From: an uncultured Candidatus Neoarthromitus sp.
GTDB taxonomy: Bacteria > Bacillota > Clostridia > Clostridiales > Clostridiaceae
DNA: 64,000 bases
NCBI GenBank assembly: GCA_937890765.1
Contig: CALADQ010000020.1
Span: 48,335 to 112,334 of the forward strand
Direction: 5' to 3'
In this document: one piece after another, positions 1 through 7,992 of the stretch
Layout: the number at the start of each line of letters is the position of its first letter
Numbering within the stretch: the first letter of the stretch is position 1
Notes under the pieces: model-generated
What the model was told of the DNA's origin: nothing
The model's input: the letters and a program-made list of their open reading frames with translations, nothing else
The model's database searches: none
Position numbers and translations under genes: made by a program

Positions 1-1
1 A

Positions 2-928
2 TGGGGAATACCTGTTAAATTTGATTCTGAACATGTTGTTTATGTTTGGATAGATGCTTTATCAAATTATATTTCCGCCTTGGGATATAAAAATAATCAA
101 ACTAATTTAATGGATAAATTTTGGCCAGCAGATTTACATATTGTTGGAAAAGAAATTGTAAGATTTCACGTTATATATTGGCCTATAATGCTACTTGCTT
201 TAAATCTTCCTCTTCCAAAACAAATTTTTGGACATGGATGGTTGTTAATAGATGGAAGTAAAATGTCTAAATCTCAAGGAAAAGTTATAGATCCAATTAT
301 TCTTGCCAAACATTTTCCTGTAGACGCTATAAGATATTTTTTATTGAGAGAAGTTACTTTTGGAAATGATGGTGTATTTAACAACGAATTATTTATTTTA
401 AAAATAAATGCAGATCTTTCAAATCTTTTAGGAAATTTAGTCTCTAGAACTATATCAATGGTTCAAAAATATTTTGATGGAATTATTCCAGAGCAAAATG
501 AAATTTTAGATATAGATTTAAAATTAATTGAAAGCGTAAAATCTTTAAAGCAAAAAGTTGAAAAGAATATGGATGATTTAAAAATCTCTTTAGCTTTAAG
601 TGAAATTTTTGATGTAATAAGTATTTCAAATAAATATATTGATGAAACTAAGCCTTGGATTCTTGGCAAAGATGAAAATAATAAACATCGACTTGGTACT
701 GTCTTATTTAATTTGTGTGAATCAATAAGAGTTATTTCAATTTTACTTTCTCCATTTATGCCTGATACTTCTATAGAAATCAAAAATAAATTAAATTATG
801 AAATTGAAGATTTCAATTCTCTAAATTTATTTAAAGGAACAAAATCAGGAACTTTAGTTAACAAAAGAGAAAATTTATTTCCTAGAATAGATTTAAAAAA
901 GAAATTAGAAGAGCTTGAGCAAGCTTAA
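2..928 (+). CDS. metG: Methionyl-tRNA synthetase, C-terminal part (cut by window edge)
   Basis: The gene enters from the left edge; the open frame runs from base 2 (WGIPVKF...VYVWIDALSNY) to the TAA at 926-928, so about 308 residues are visible. The enzyme charges tRNA-Met in the cytoplasm. The catalytic-domain signatures WIDALSNY and the KMSKS loop (GSKMSKSQGK, near bases 256-285) are present, followed by the helical anticodon-binding domain. The protein ends soon after that domain (RIDLKKKLEELEQA), so the C-terminal EMAP-like tRNA-binding dimerisation domain found in many bacterial MetG proteins is absent here; it could be encoded elsewhere. A terminator follows. The ATG at 80 is internal and is not the start. 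Identity is certain; the N-terminus lies outside the window. Confidence 0.97.
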   Translation, partial: WGIPVKFDSEHVVYVWIDALSNYISALGYKNNQTNLMDKFWPADLHIVGKEIVRFHVIYWPIMLLALNLPLPKQIFGHGWLLIDGSKMSKSQGKVIDPIILAKHFPVDAIRYFLLREVTFGNDGVFNNELFILKINADLSNLLGNLVSRTISMVQKYFDGIIPEQNEILDIDLKLIESVKSLKQKVEKNMDDLKISLALSEIFDVISISNKYIDETKPWILGKDENNKHRLGTVLFNLCESIRVISILLSPFMPDTSIEIKNKLNYEIEDFNSLNLFKGTKSGTLVNKRENLFPRIDLKKKLEELEQA

Positions 929-937
929 ACTTATATT

Positions 938-977
938 TAGATGAAGTTTTTTATACGAAAATTTCATCTATTTTTTT
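938..977 (+). terminator. Rho-independent terminator after metG
   Basis: TAGATGAA at 938-945 pairs with TTCATCTA at 963-970, the stem continues inward with T/A pairs to a loop at 951-957, and a run of eight T residues follows at 971-978. Confidence 0.85.
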
Positions 978-1218
978 TACATTTTATATATAAATTATAT
1001 TTTTTTACATTTGTGAAAAACGTTGTTTTTAAATAATTTTTAAATAATTTTTAAACTATAATACATACTATATTAAGGCAAGATATTATATTTTTAATAT
1101 TTATGTGTTATATAACTTAAAATAAAAGATTTTAATAAATCTTGAAAAATAAAAATATTAAAACTAAAATATTAAGTACTTAATTAAATTTATTGGACCT
1201 TTGTGGAGGTAATTTCTT

Positions 1219-1662
1219 ATGAAAGTTATATTAACAAGTGATATTAAAAATATAGGAAAAAAAGATGATTTAATAGAAGTATCTGATGGATACGCTAGAA
1301 ATTTTTTATTTCCAAGAAAACTCGCTATAGAAGCTAATGAAAGTAATATAAATACATTAAATTATAAAAAGGAACAAGAAAGGCAAGCTCACATAAGAAA
1401 AGTTGAAGAATTTCAACAAATTGCAAATGAACTAAAGGGAAAAGAAATTTTAATAAAAACTAAAATTGGAAACAATGGAAAATTATTTGGTGCTATTACT
1501 TCTAAAGATGTATGTAATAAAATTAACGAATTATATAATTTAAATTTAGATAAAAAGAGACTATCTTTTGATCAAGTTAAAACTTTAGGTAATTACCCAA
1601 TTTCTATAAAATTATGCCCAGAAGTTTCAGTTAATATGGTTTTGAAAGTTATTAGTGAATGA
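1219..1662 (+). CDS. rplI: 50S ribosomal protein L9
   Basis: This 147-residue protein begins with the L9 N-terminal signature (MKVILTSDIKNIGKKDDLIEVSDGYARNFLFPR), the globular domain that binds 23S rRNA, then the long connecting helix (about residues 40-75) and the C-terminal domain (GKLFGAITSKDV...). The length matches the usual 147-150. The start ATG is preceded by a good GGAGGT at 1205-1210. It is followed 35 bases later by the Lon-type protease gene, and dnaB lies just beyond. The rplI-Lon-dnaB order is one I remember from Clostridium genomes. The 290 bases upstream contain only the metG terminator and AT-rich sequence. Confidence 0.98.
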   Translation: MKVILTSDIKNIGKKDDLIEVSDGYARNFLFPRKLAIEANESNINTLNYKKEQERQAHIRKVEEFQQIANELKGKEILIKTKIGNNGKLFGAITSKDVCNKINELYNLNLDKKRLSFDQVKTLGNYPISIKLCPEVSVNMVLKVISE

Positions 1663-1697
1663 TTTTTATATAATTTAAAAGTTAAGGGGGAGATAAT

Positions 1698-3623
1698 TTG
1701 AAATCGGAAGTTACAATAGACGAAATAGAGAAATTACTTCAAAAAAGTAATGACATTGAATTTAAAGTTAGAGTTTTATATGAAATGCTTGAAAAACTTT
1801 ACGACAAAAATAATATTAAAACTCGAGCATCTAAATTTAAATTGATTAAACATATTTCAAGCAAAAATGCTAACGAAAAACTTTATGCAATAAATGTTAT
1901 TGCTAGTGATGGAAAATCTTTAATGGAGATTCCCTCAAACGATGAATTGGAAGAAACATATTTAATAACTAAAAATTTAATCATTGAAGAAATTAGTAGG
2001 AGATATATTCAAAGCAAACTCGAAAATGAAGTTGAAGCTTTATTAAATGAAAAACAAGAGAAATATATAGATGAAATAAAATTACAAATAATTAAGAAAA
2101 ACAAAGGACCTGAAAATACAAAAACCTTGAAGAAGTACGCTCAATTAGAAATGCTCACTAAAAAAAAGCTAAACAAAAATATTCAAAGTGTTTTAAGACC
2201 TCAATCCTTTGATGAAATTGTTGGGCAATCTCGTTCTATAAAATCTCTGATTTCAAAACTTATTTCTCCTTATCCACAACATATTTTAATATATGGACCT
2301 CCTGGTGTTGGTAAAACTTCAGCTGCACGAATTGCTCTCGAAGAAGCAAAAAAATATAGTTTTACTCCGTTCAATGAAAAATCAAATTTTATTGAAGTTA
2401 ATGGAACGACTTTAAGATGGGATCCAAGGGAAGTTACAAATCCTCTTTTAGGTTCTGTTCACGATCCTATTTATCAAGGTAGCAAAAAAGATTTAGCGGA
2501 AGTTGGTATACCTGAACCAAAACCTGGTTTAGTTACAGATGCCCATGGTGGGATTTTGTTTATAGATGAAATTGGAGAATTGGATTTAATTCTTCAAAAT
2601 AAACTTCTTAAAGTTTTAGAAGATAAAAAGGTTGATTTTTCATCTGCTTACTACGATCCTGATGATGAAAACATACCTAAATATATAAAATTTTTATTTG
2701 AAAATGGAGCTCCTGCTGATTTTATTTTAATTGGTGCAACAACAAGAGAGCCTCATGAAATAAATCCTGCTCTTCGTTCAAGATGTGCTGAAATATATTT
2801 TGAACCTTTAACTTCAAAAGACATTCAAATAATTGTTAAAAACGCTTCGAACAAATTGGGAATAGAACTTGAAGATGGGGTGGATAAATTAATAAGCGAA
2901 CATTGTATTGAAGGAAGAAAAGCTACAAACATTATAAGCGATTCTTATGGATACACTCTTTATAAAAATAAAGATTTAAAACATAACGAAAAAGTTGTAG
3001 TTTCAAAAGAAATTGTTAAAGAAGTTCTTTCATCATCTAGAACATCGCCCTTTATAAAAGCTTCAAATGATAAAGAAAAACAAATTGGACTCGTAAAAGG
3101 TTTAGGTGTTTCTGGTTTTCTCGGTTCGATTTTAGATTTTGAGGCTGAAACATTTAAAGCAAAAAAAGTTTCTAAAGGAAAATTTAGGTTTAACGAAACA
3201 GCTGGTTCAATGACTAAGGATTCAGTTTTCAATGCCTCAACTGTTATAAGAAAAATTACTGGAATAGATTTAAATGATTACGATGTTCATTTAAATGCTA
3301 TTGGCGGAGGAAAAATAGATGGTCCTTCTGCAGGCGCAGCAATAACTGTTTGCATATTAAGTTCAATATTAAATGAACCAATACGCCAAGACATTGCAAT
3401 AACTGGAGAAATATCTATCAAGGGTAAAATTAAACCTGTCGGTGGAATATTTGAAAAAATTTATGCAGCACGAAGAAAAGGACTTAAATACGTAATAATT
3501 CCTAAAGAAAATGAAAATGATATTCCTAAAAATTTAAATGACATAAAAGTTATTTGTGCTGAAACGATAAACGATATAACTAATTTTTTATTTAAAAACA
3601 ATTCCTCAGTTAAAATTATATAA
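1698..3623 (+). CDS. ATP-dependent Lon-family protease (clostridial LonB/LonC type)
   Basis: The 641-residue protein has an N-terminal helical region, an AAA+ domain with Walker A (GPPGVGKTS, near residue 200) and Walker B (ILFIDEIGEL, near 287), and a C-terminal Lon protease domain. The Ser-Lys dyad is visible: Ser544 in DGPSAG and Lys587 in GGIFEK, 43 residues apart as in classical Lon. It would degrade cytoplasmic proteins using ATP. It lacks the large N-terminal substrate domain of LonA, which fits the shorter Lon class found next to rplI in Clostridium. The start is TTG at 1698 with AAGGGGGAG eight bases upstream. Only six bases separate its stop from the end of the convergent regulator gene. 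Confidence 0.93.
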   Translation: MKSEVTIDEIEKLLQKSNDIEFKVRVLYEMLEKLYDKNNIKTRASKFKLIKHISSKNANEKLYAINVIASDGKSLMEIPSNDELEETYLITKNLIIEEISRRYIQSKLENEVEALLNEKQEKYIDEIKLQIIKKNKGPENTKTLKKYAQLEMLTKKKLNKNIQSVLRPQSFDEIVGQSRSIKSLISKLISPYPQHILIYGPPGVGKTSAARIALEEAKKYSFTPFNEKSNFIEVNGTTLRWDPREVTNPLLGSVHDPIYQGSKKDLAEVGIPEPKPGLVTDAHGGILFIDEIGELDLILQNKLLKVLEDKKVDFSSAYYDPDDENIPKYIKFLFENGAPADFILIGATTREPHEINPALRSRCAEIYFEPLTSKDIQIIVKNASNKLGIELEDGVDKLISEHCIEGRKATNIISDSYGYTLYKNKDLKHNEKVVVSKEIVKEVLSSSRTSPFIKASNDKEKQIGLVKGLGVSGFLGSILDFEAETFKAKKVSKGKFRFNETAGSMTKDSVFNASTVIRKITGIDLNDYDVHLNAIGGGKIDGPSAGAAITVCILSSILNEPIRQDIAITGEISIKGKIKPVGGIFEKIYAARRKGLKYVIIPKENENDIPKNLNDIKVICAETINDITNFLFKNNSSVKII

Positions 3624-3629
3624 ATGAAT

Positions 3630-4172
3630 TTAAAAATTTGGTGGAGTGCTTATCCAAAGGACACATGCCTCTAGAGAATTTGAAGTATTTTCTATGTAAT
3701 GATCTGTTGTTGGTGAAAAATAAAAGCACTCTCCTTTTTTTACCCTTATTTTTCTGCTTCCTAAATTTAAATAAATACTTCCAGAAAAAACATATCCAAA
3801 CTCTTCTCCTTCATGAGGATTTTCTTTGGAAGTTTTTCCTCCTCCATATAGATTTACAATTATAGGTTCCATTTTATTTTTTTGAGAATTTGGGACTATC
3901 CAATGAATATTATTTTTTAAATCCTCATTGTTTGTTATAAAATAATCCTCTTTTCCAAAACAAATTTTTTCCTCGCCATTATCATTAAAAAATTCTTTAA
4001 GATTTGTTCCTAAACATTCTAAAACATCAACTAAAGTTGCTATTGACGGAGAAGTTAAATCTCTTTCTAATTGGGATATAAAACCTTTAGAAAGTTCGCT
4101 TCTATGAGCAAGCTCCTCTTGAGTCAATCCATTTTTAATGCGTAAATATTTTATTTTCTTACCTATTTTCAT
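3630..4172 (-). CDS. XRE-family regulator with C-terminal cupin domain
   Basis: This 180-residue protein has an N-terminal helix-turn-helix of the XRE type (residues about 5-60: IKYLRIKNGLTQEELAHRSELS...LSPSIATL-like pattern) and a C-terminal cupin sensor domain (about 95-178; GGGKTSKENPHEGEEFGYVFSG and GECFYFSPTTDHYIENT). The family includes PuuR- and SinR-like repressors that bind small ligands such as polyamines or amino acids; the ligand cannot be told here. It is divergent from dnaB, and a palindrome that could be its own operator lies at 4201-4217, just upstream. It has no obvious metabolic partner gene beside it. Confidence 0.92.
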   Translation of the reverse strand: MKIGKKIKYLRIKNGLTQEELAHRSELSKGFISQLERDLTSPSIATLVDVLECLGTNLKEFFNDNGEEKICFGKEDYFITNNEDLKNNIHWIVPNSQKNKMEPIIVNLYGGGKTSKENPHEGEEFGYVFSGSIYLNLGSRKIRVKKGECFYFSPTTDHYIENTSNSLEACVLWISTPPNF

Positions 4173-4200
4173 AAAATCTCCAATAAAAAATTAATAAATA

Positions 4201-4217
4201 TTAAACTTTAAGTTTAA
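4201..4217. promoter_or_regulatory. Palindrome upstream of XRE regulator, possible operator
   Basis: TTAAACTT and AAGTTTAA form perfect 8-base arms around a single T. The site lies 29 bases upstream of the XRE/cupin start and about 50 bases upstream of the dnaB promoter. Autoregulation through such a site is typical of the family, but it is an inference. Confidence 0.45.
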
Positions 4218-4265
4218 AATTATAAACTAATTATAAATTAATTTAATTTTATTTGTCAATTAACA

Positions 4266-4274
4266 TGATATAAT
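4266..4274 (+). promoter_or_regulatory. Extended -10 promoter of dnaB
   Basis: TGATATAAT matches the extended -10 consensus (TGnTATAAT), 37 bases before the dnaB ATG; no clear -35 is seen at the right distance. Confidence 0.5.
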
Positions 4275-4310
4275 ATAAAGGATTTATTATGTGAAGTTGG
4301 TGTATTAAAG

Positions 4311-5630
4311 ATGAATAATAAAATTTCTCCAAATAATATTGAATCTGAACAAACAATTATTGGCGGAATGATAATGAACAAAAATATTATTTATGAAGTA
4401 ATTGAAATATTAAATCCCAATGATTTTTATAAAGATTCCCACAAAAATATTTTCAAAACAATTAAAAAATTATTTTTAGAAGATATTCACATAGATATAA
4501 TTTCTTTAATTGAGTATTTAAAAAAAGATGGTTTACTAGAATCTTGTGGAGGTTCTTCTTACATAACTGAAATATGCAATTCCATAACTACAACAGCGAA
4601 CTTATCCACTCATATTAAAATTATTAAAGATAATTCAAAACTAAGAAAACTAATTGACTTATCAAATAACACTCTTGAAAAAATATATAAAAAAGATGAT
4701 CCTGATAAATTAATAGACGATATACAAAAAAATATTTTTGAAATTTCTCTTTCTGAAGATAAATCAGATGTTGAATCTTTAAACAACATTTTAGATAGAA
4801 CTCTTGTTAATATTGAAAATTTATATATTAACAAAAATTCTTTTGTAGGTCTTTCTTCTGGATTTTACGATTTAGATATGAAGCTTTCAGGTCTTCAAAA
4901 ATCTCAAATGATTTTAATAGCCGCGCGTCCTTCTATGGGAAAAACAACTTTCGCCTTAAATATCGCCGAGAATGTTGCTACTAAAGATAAGAAAAGCGTT
5001 TTAATTTTCTCTCTTGAAATGAGCAAAGAACAACTAGCAAACAAACTTATTTCTTCAATAACAAAAATAGACATGCACAAAATACAAACAGGTATGCTTG
5101 ATGATTCTGATTTAGATAAATTAGCCCGGGGTATAGGAACGTTATCAGAAGCAAAAATATTTATAGACGATACTCCTAATATTTCCATAAGCGAAATGAG
5201 AGCAAAATGCAGAAAATTAAAATTTTCAACGAACATAGATTTAATTGTAATAGATTATCTTCAACTTATGAGTGGAAATTTTAGAACTGAAAGCCGTCAA
5301 CAAGAAGTTTCAGAAATTTCTCGATTTATAAAATCTCTTTCAAAAGAAATCAACTGCCCAGTTATCGCCTTATCTCAATTATCTCGTGCTCCTGAACAAA
5401 GGTCTGACCATAGACCAATGCTTTCTGATTTAAGAGAATCAGGTTCAATAGAACAAGACTCAGATATTGTTCTCCTTCTTTATAGAGATGAATATTACAA
5501 TAAAGATAGCGAATATAAAAACATTGCAGAATGTATTATAGCTAAACACAGAAATGGAGAAGTTGGAACTGTTAAACTTGCTTGGATAGGACAGTACTCA
5601 AAATTTATGAATTTAGACAACGTTCATTAA
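4311..5630 (+). CDS. dnaB: Replicative DNA helicase DnaB
   Basis: This 439-residue protein matches the usual 440-450 length of the ring helicase that unwinds DNA at the fork. The N-terminal helical domain (residues about 8-110, starting NIESEQTIIGGMI) is followed by a RecA-like motor domain with Walker A (ARPSMGKTT, about 203-212), the Walker B region LIVIDYLQLM, and the DNA-binding motif RESGSIEQDSD. The loader genes (DnaD-like and DnaC/DnaI-like) lie at 12.9-14.9 kb. The upstream Shine-Dalgarno is weak, but the N-terminus aligns with family members. No intein is present. A terminator follows directly. Confidence 0.98.
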   Translation: MNNKISPNNIESEQTIIGGMIMNKNIIYEVIEILNPNDFYKDSHKNIFKTIKKLFLEDIHIDIISLIEYLKKDGLLESCGGSSYITEICNSITTTANLSTHIKIIKDNSKLRKLIDLSNNTLEKIYKKDDPDKLIDDIQKNIFEISLSEDKSDVESLNNILDRTLVNIENLYINKNSFVGLSSGFYDLDMKLSGLQKSQMILIAARPSMGKTTFALNIAENVATKDKKSVLIFSLEMSKEQLANKLISSITKIDMHKIQTGMLDDSDLDKLARGIGTLSEAKIFIDDTPNISISEMRAKCRKLKFSTNIDLIVIDYLQLMSGNFRTESRQQEVSEISRFIKSLSKEINCPVIALSQLSRAPEQRSDHRPMLSDLRESGSIEQDSDIVLLLYRDEYYNKDSEYKNIAECIIAKHRNGEVGTVKLAWIGQYSKFMNLDNVH

Positions 5631-5637
5631 ACAAAAA

Positions 5638-5664
5638 AAAGGTATTCACATGAATACCTTTTTA
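5638..5664. terminator. Terminator between dnaB and rlmH pair
   Basis: GGTATTCA (5641-5648) and TGAATACC (5651-5658) form a hairpin flanked by A residues on the left and T residues on the right, so it could act in both directions between the two convergent transcription units. Confidence 0.8.
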
Positions 5665-5720
5665 AAATAATTCTCTATAATAACCATCGCTAAATAATCT
5701 TATCAATAAAAAACTAAATT

Positions 5721-6113
5721 CTATTTATGATAAGGTTCATTTTTAATTATTTTATACGCTCTATAAATTTGTTCAACAACCATTACACACAAGAAACTTC
5801 CAAAAAACTTTTCATTAACAAAACAAATTTTGTTAACACCATCCAAACATTTTTCATCAAAAATTATATTAAAATTTTTAAACCTATCATGGGAACATTT
5901 TTTTAAAATCTCGCTAAACTCAATTGAATTTATATATTTTCCTGAAGCCGAATGAATTATGTTATAATTTTTTTCTCCCAAAATTAATTTCTCATTAATT
6001 TCATAATAAACATTTACAATTGTAAATTTTTCACACCTTCTCTTATAATCATCAAACGCTCCTAAAATATCCTTATCTTTTATTTTACAATCCAAAAATA
6101 AATTCACTTTCAT
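5721..6113 (-). CDS. RlmH paralogue B: C-terminal tail kept, SAM site lost
   Basis: This 130-residue protein resembles RlmH, the SPOUT methyltransferase that methylates pseudouridine 1915 of 23S rRNA, over its whole length. The C-terminal tail is canonical (EQIYRAYKI at 114-122 and EPYHK at 126-130), and the N-terminus keeps the family outline (MKVNLFLDCKIKDKDI...YKRRCEKF). The glycine-rich cofactor loop, normally like VIGGxxG, is replaced by IIFDEKCLDG (84-92), and the leading VGK is lost. Its ATG overlaps the stop of paralogue A as ATGA, so the two are probably translated together. RlmH dimers use the tail of one subunit and the cofactor site of the other. I infer that B is the tail-donating half of a heterodimer. 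A decayed copy is the alternative. Confidence 0.75.
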   Translation of the reverse strand: MKVNLFLDCKIKDKDILGAFDDYKRRCEKFTIVNVYYEINEKLILGEKNYNIIHSASGKYINSIEFSEILKKCSHDRFKNFNIIFDEKCLDGVNKICFVNEKFFGSFLCVMVVEQIYRAYKIIKNEPYHK

Positions 6114-6508
6114 TTAAAACTCTCATTAATAAAAATCATAGAACATATTCTAAAAATTTGATGATTATAAGTAAGATCACTTAATTTTAATAACACATCG
6201 CAACAATCTTTAAGAATGGTGGAAACACCATCGCTCCCACCAACAACAAAACAAATATTTTTATTTGAAAAATAATTATCTCTTATTTTATGTAAAACTT
6301 TTTTAGGATTTAAACCTTCCAAATCAAATAATACAGAATATCTGTTAGGAATATTATTTAAAATATTTAAAATATCAAAACTTTCCCTAACACATCCTCT
6401 TTCTTTAACTTCAATCAAATTAATATTATAATTCAATTTCTTTTGCAAATTTTTAAAATAAACTTTCTTTAGAGTTCCAACACAAATTAAATTTATTTTC
6501 CGCAACAA
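6110..6508 (-). CDS. rlmH: RlmH paralogue A: SAM site kept, C-terminal tail lost
   Basis: This 132-residue SPOUT protein starts like RlmH (INLICVGTLKKVYFKN) and keeps the LDxxG-like segment (LFDLEG, 60-65) and the S-adenosylmethionine loop (VVGGSDG, 88-94). It also keeps the following LSDLTYNHQIFR segment. The end is aberrant: where the family has LLEQIYRAFKI...EPYHK it reads CSMIFINESFK and stops, so the rRNA-binding tail is gone. The start is TTG at 6508, overlapping the SEC-C gene by 16 bases; its Shine-Dalgarno is poor. The neighbouring paralogue B keeps exactly the part that A lacks. A is the likely cofactor-binding subunit of a two-gene RlmH. Confidence 0.8.
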   Translation of the reverse strand: MLRKINLICVGTLKKVYFKNLQKKLNYNINLIEVKERGCVRESFDILNILNNIPNRYSVLFDLEGLNPKKVLHKIRDNYFSNKNICFVVGGSDGVSTILKDCCDVLLKLSDLTYNHQIFRICSMIFINESFK

Positions 6509-6990
6509 TTTTTATATTTTTTACCACTTCCACAAACGCAAGGTTCGTTTCTCCCAATTTTAACTTTGTTAACTAATGTTTTAGAACTCCTCCAATTGAT
6601 AGTTATCTCTTTAATTTTCTCTTCTGATAAAATATTCTTCCACTCTGGCAAATTATAAAGATAATCTGCTTTTGAATCTAACATGTTGAAATATAATTTT
6701 TCAACATCTATTTTAAATTCTAAAATTTCATCTGAAGATATTTTTTCAACATCTATAAAAGTCTCTAAACTTTCGCTTATACCATCCACGAATCCAACTA
6801 TAAAATCTTCATTTATTTCATATTCCTTCGACAAATCACTCACAGTAGAAACAAATGAAAATTTCTTATTTTCCAAAATATCTTTATATATCTTAAGTTC
6901 AACATTTTTATACTCATTCCAAAAAGCAACTTCACCCTTAGTTTTAACAAATTCTGTAACCATATTAGTCCATTTATCATACAAAGTCAT
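6493..6990 (-). CDS. SEC-C motif protein
   Basis: This 165-residue protein ends in a SEC-C zinc-binding motif (IGRNEPCVCGSGKKYKNCCGK), the same module found at the end of SecA and in many small proteins, where it binds zinc and often contacts SecB, ribosomes or nucleic acid. The first 140 residues are acidic and helical (VSTVSDLSKEYEINEDFIVGFVDGISESL), with no enzyme motif I recognise. The start ATG has AGAGGTG upstream. It lies between the CxxH/CxxC protein and the rlmH pair and overlaps rlmH-A, so it is likely co-translated with it. Its role is unknown. Confidence 0.85.
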   Translation of the reverse strand: MTLYDKWTNMVTEFVKTKGEVAFWNEYKNVELKIYKDILENKKFSFVSTVSDLSKEYEINEDFIVGFVDGISESLETFIDVEKISSDEILEFKIDVEKLYFNMLDSKADYLYNLPEWKNILSEEKIKEITINWRSSKTLVNKVKIGRNEPCVCGSGKKYKNCCGK

Positions 6991-7011
6991 AAAAACACCT
7001 CTTTAAATTAA

Positions 7012-7182
7012 TTAATTTCCCACATTCAATAACAAATATTTTGCATAATTAGAACAATAATTACAACAAATTTCATTGAATTCATTATTAAAAATAATCT
7101 CTGGAGTTTCATTGTACAAATTTATAAAATCATCTATAACCTCATCTATATGTTCATCACAAGAATAAAAATTATTATACAT
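7012..7182 (-). CDS. Small CxxH/CxxC-type protein (56 residues)
   Basis: A short frame reads MYNNFYSCDEHIDEVIDDF... and ends ...NYAKYLLLNVGN. It carries a C-x2-H pair (CDEH, residues 8-11) and a C-x2-C pair (CNYC, residues 40-43), the arrangement of the small Firmicute family described as CxxH/CxxC proteins (TIGR04129, from memory), a likely zinc-binding fold of unknown role. Those proteins usually sit between the walJ/htrC region and rlmH, which matches this position. The ATG has a GAGGAT Shine-Dalgarno overlapping the end of walJ, giving a tight operon. Confidence 0.8.
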   Translation of the reverse strand: MYNNFYSCDEHIDEVIDDFINLYNETPEIIFNNEFNEICCNYCSNYAKYLLLNVGN

Positions 7183-7184
7183 TT

Positions 7185-7967
7185 TTAAATCCTCATATAA
7201 TTACTTGGAAGATTTCTATGGGCAACCGTAAGCTCAACATCTCTTCCCAATTCAACATTATTATCAGATAAAATATTTTTTGCTGTTTGATAAGCTAGCT
7301 CTGGAAAATTATTTGTACAACTTAAATGTCCTAAAACAATCTTCTTAGGAAAATTTTTTATTAGTTCAACAATTGCATTGGAACAATCCTCATTAGACAA
7401 ATGCCCAAAACTGCTTAATATTCTATCTTTTAAAAAATATGGATATGGACTCATTTTCACAAGCTCTTCATTGTAGTTACTTTCAATTAATATTACATTT
7501 GAATCCTTTAAGTTATTGAATATCTCATCTGATACATACCCCATATCAGTAGCTACACTTATTTTTTTACCTTTATAAATAACGCTATATCCTATTGGTT
7601 CACTTGCATCATGAGGTAATTTAAATGTTTTTATATCTAAACCTCCTATAGAAAACTCGGTATTTTCAATTATATTAACATTCCTAACCCCAGAAACCTT
7701 ATGTTTAATAACACTATATGTAGAATAATTGAGATACAAAGGAATATCATAACTTTTACAAAAAACATCTGCTCCCTTATAATGATCTAAATGTTCATGT
7801 GTAATAAGAACACCACTTATTGATTTCGGATTCACCTTTATAAGTTTTAAAGCATCTACAACGCTCTTTTTCGATATTCCAATATCAATTAAAACTTTAC
7901 TTTTACTACTTCCAACATAAATGCAATTGCCAGAGCTTCCACTACTTATAGAACAAAAATACATCAT
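7185..7967 (-). CDS. walJ: WalJ/YycJ-type metallo-beta-lactamase-fold hydrolase
   Basis: This 260-residue protein has the metallo-beta-lactamase fold motif HEHLDH (about residues 56-61) with further metal ligands in VATDMGY, ESNYNEE and VLGHLS. It begins CSISSGSSGNCIYVG, the hallmark of the YycJ/WalJ family. In Bacillus this protein is encoded with the WalKR two-component system and affects coordination of cell division with replication, probably as a DNA exonuclease-like enzyme. Here no walK or walR accompanies it; it lies between murA and the CxxH protein. The length agrees with the family (about 260). Confidence 0.93.
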   Translation of the reverse strand: MMYFCSISSGSSGNCIYVGSSKSKVLIDIGISKKSVVDALKLIKVNPKSISGVLITHEHLDHYKGADVFCKSYDIPLYLNYSTYSVIKHKVSGVRNVNIIENTEFSIGGLDIKTFKLPHDASEPIGYSVIYKGKKISVATDMGYVSDEIFNNLKDSNVILIESNYNEELVKMSPYPYFLKDRILSSFGHLSNEDCSNAIVELIKNFPKKIVLGHLSCTNNFPELAYQTAKNILSDNNVELGRDVELTVAHRNLPSNYMRI

Positions 7968-7992
7968 ACCTCCAGCATAAAAAACAAAAATA

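Noticed and set aside
1024..1056. Short tandem A/T repeat (TTTTTAAATAA units)
   Set aside because: Simple low-complexity sequence expected in such an AT-rich intergenic region.
5721..6508. rlmH broken by a frameshift or sequencing error
   Set aside because: The two frames are not halves of one protein: each spans the full RlmH length with its own N-terminus, so a single frameshift cannot explain them.
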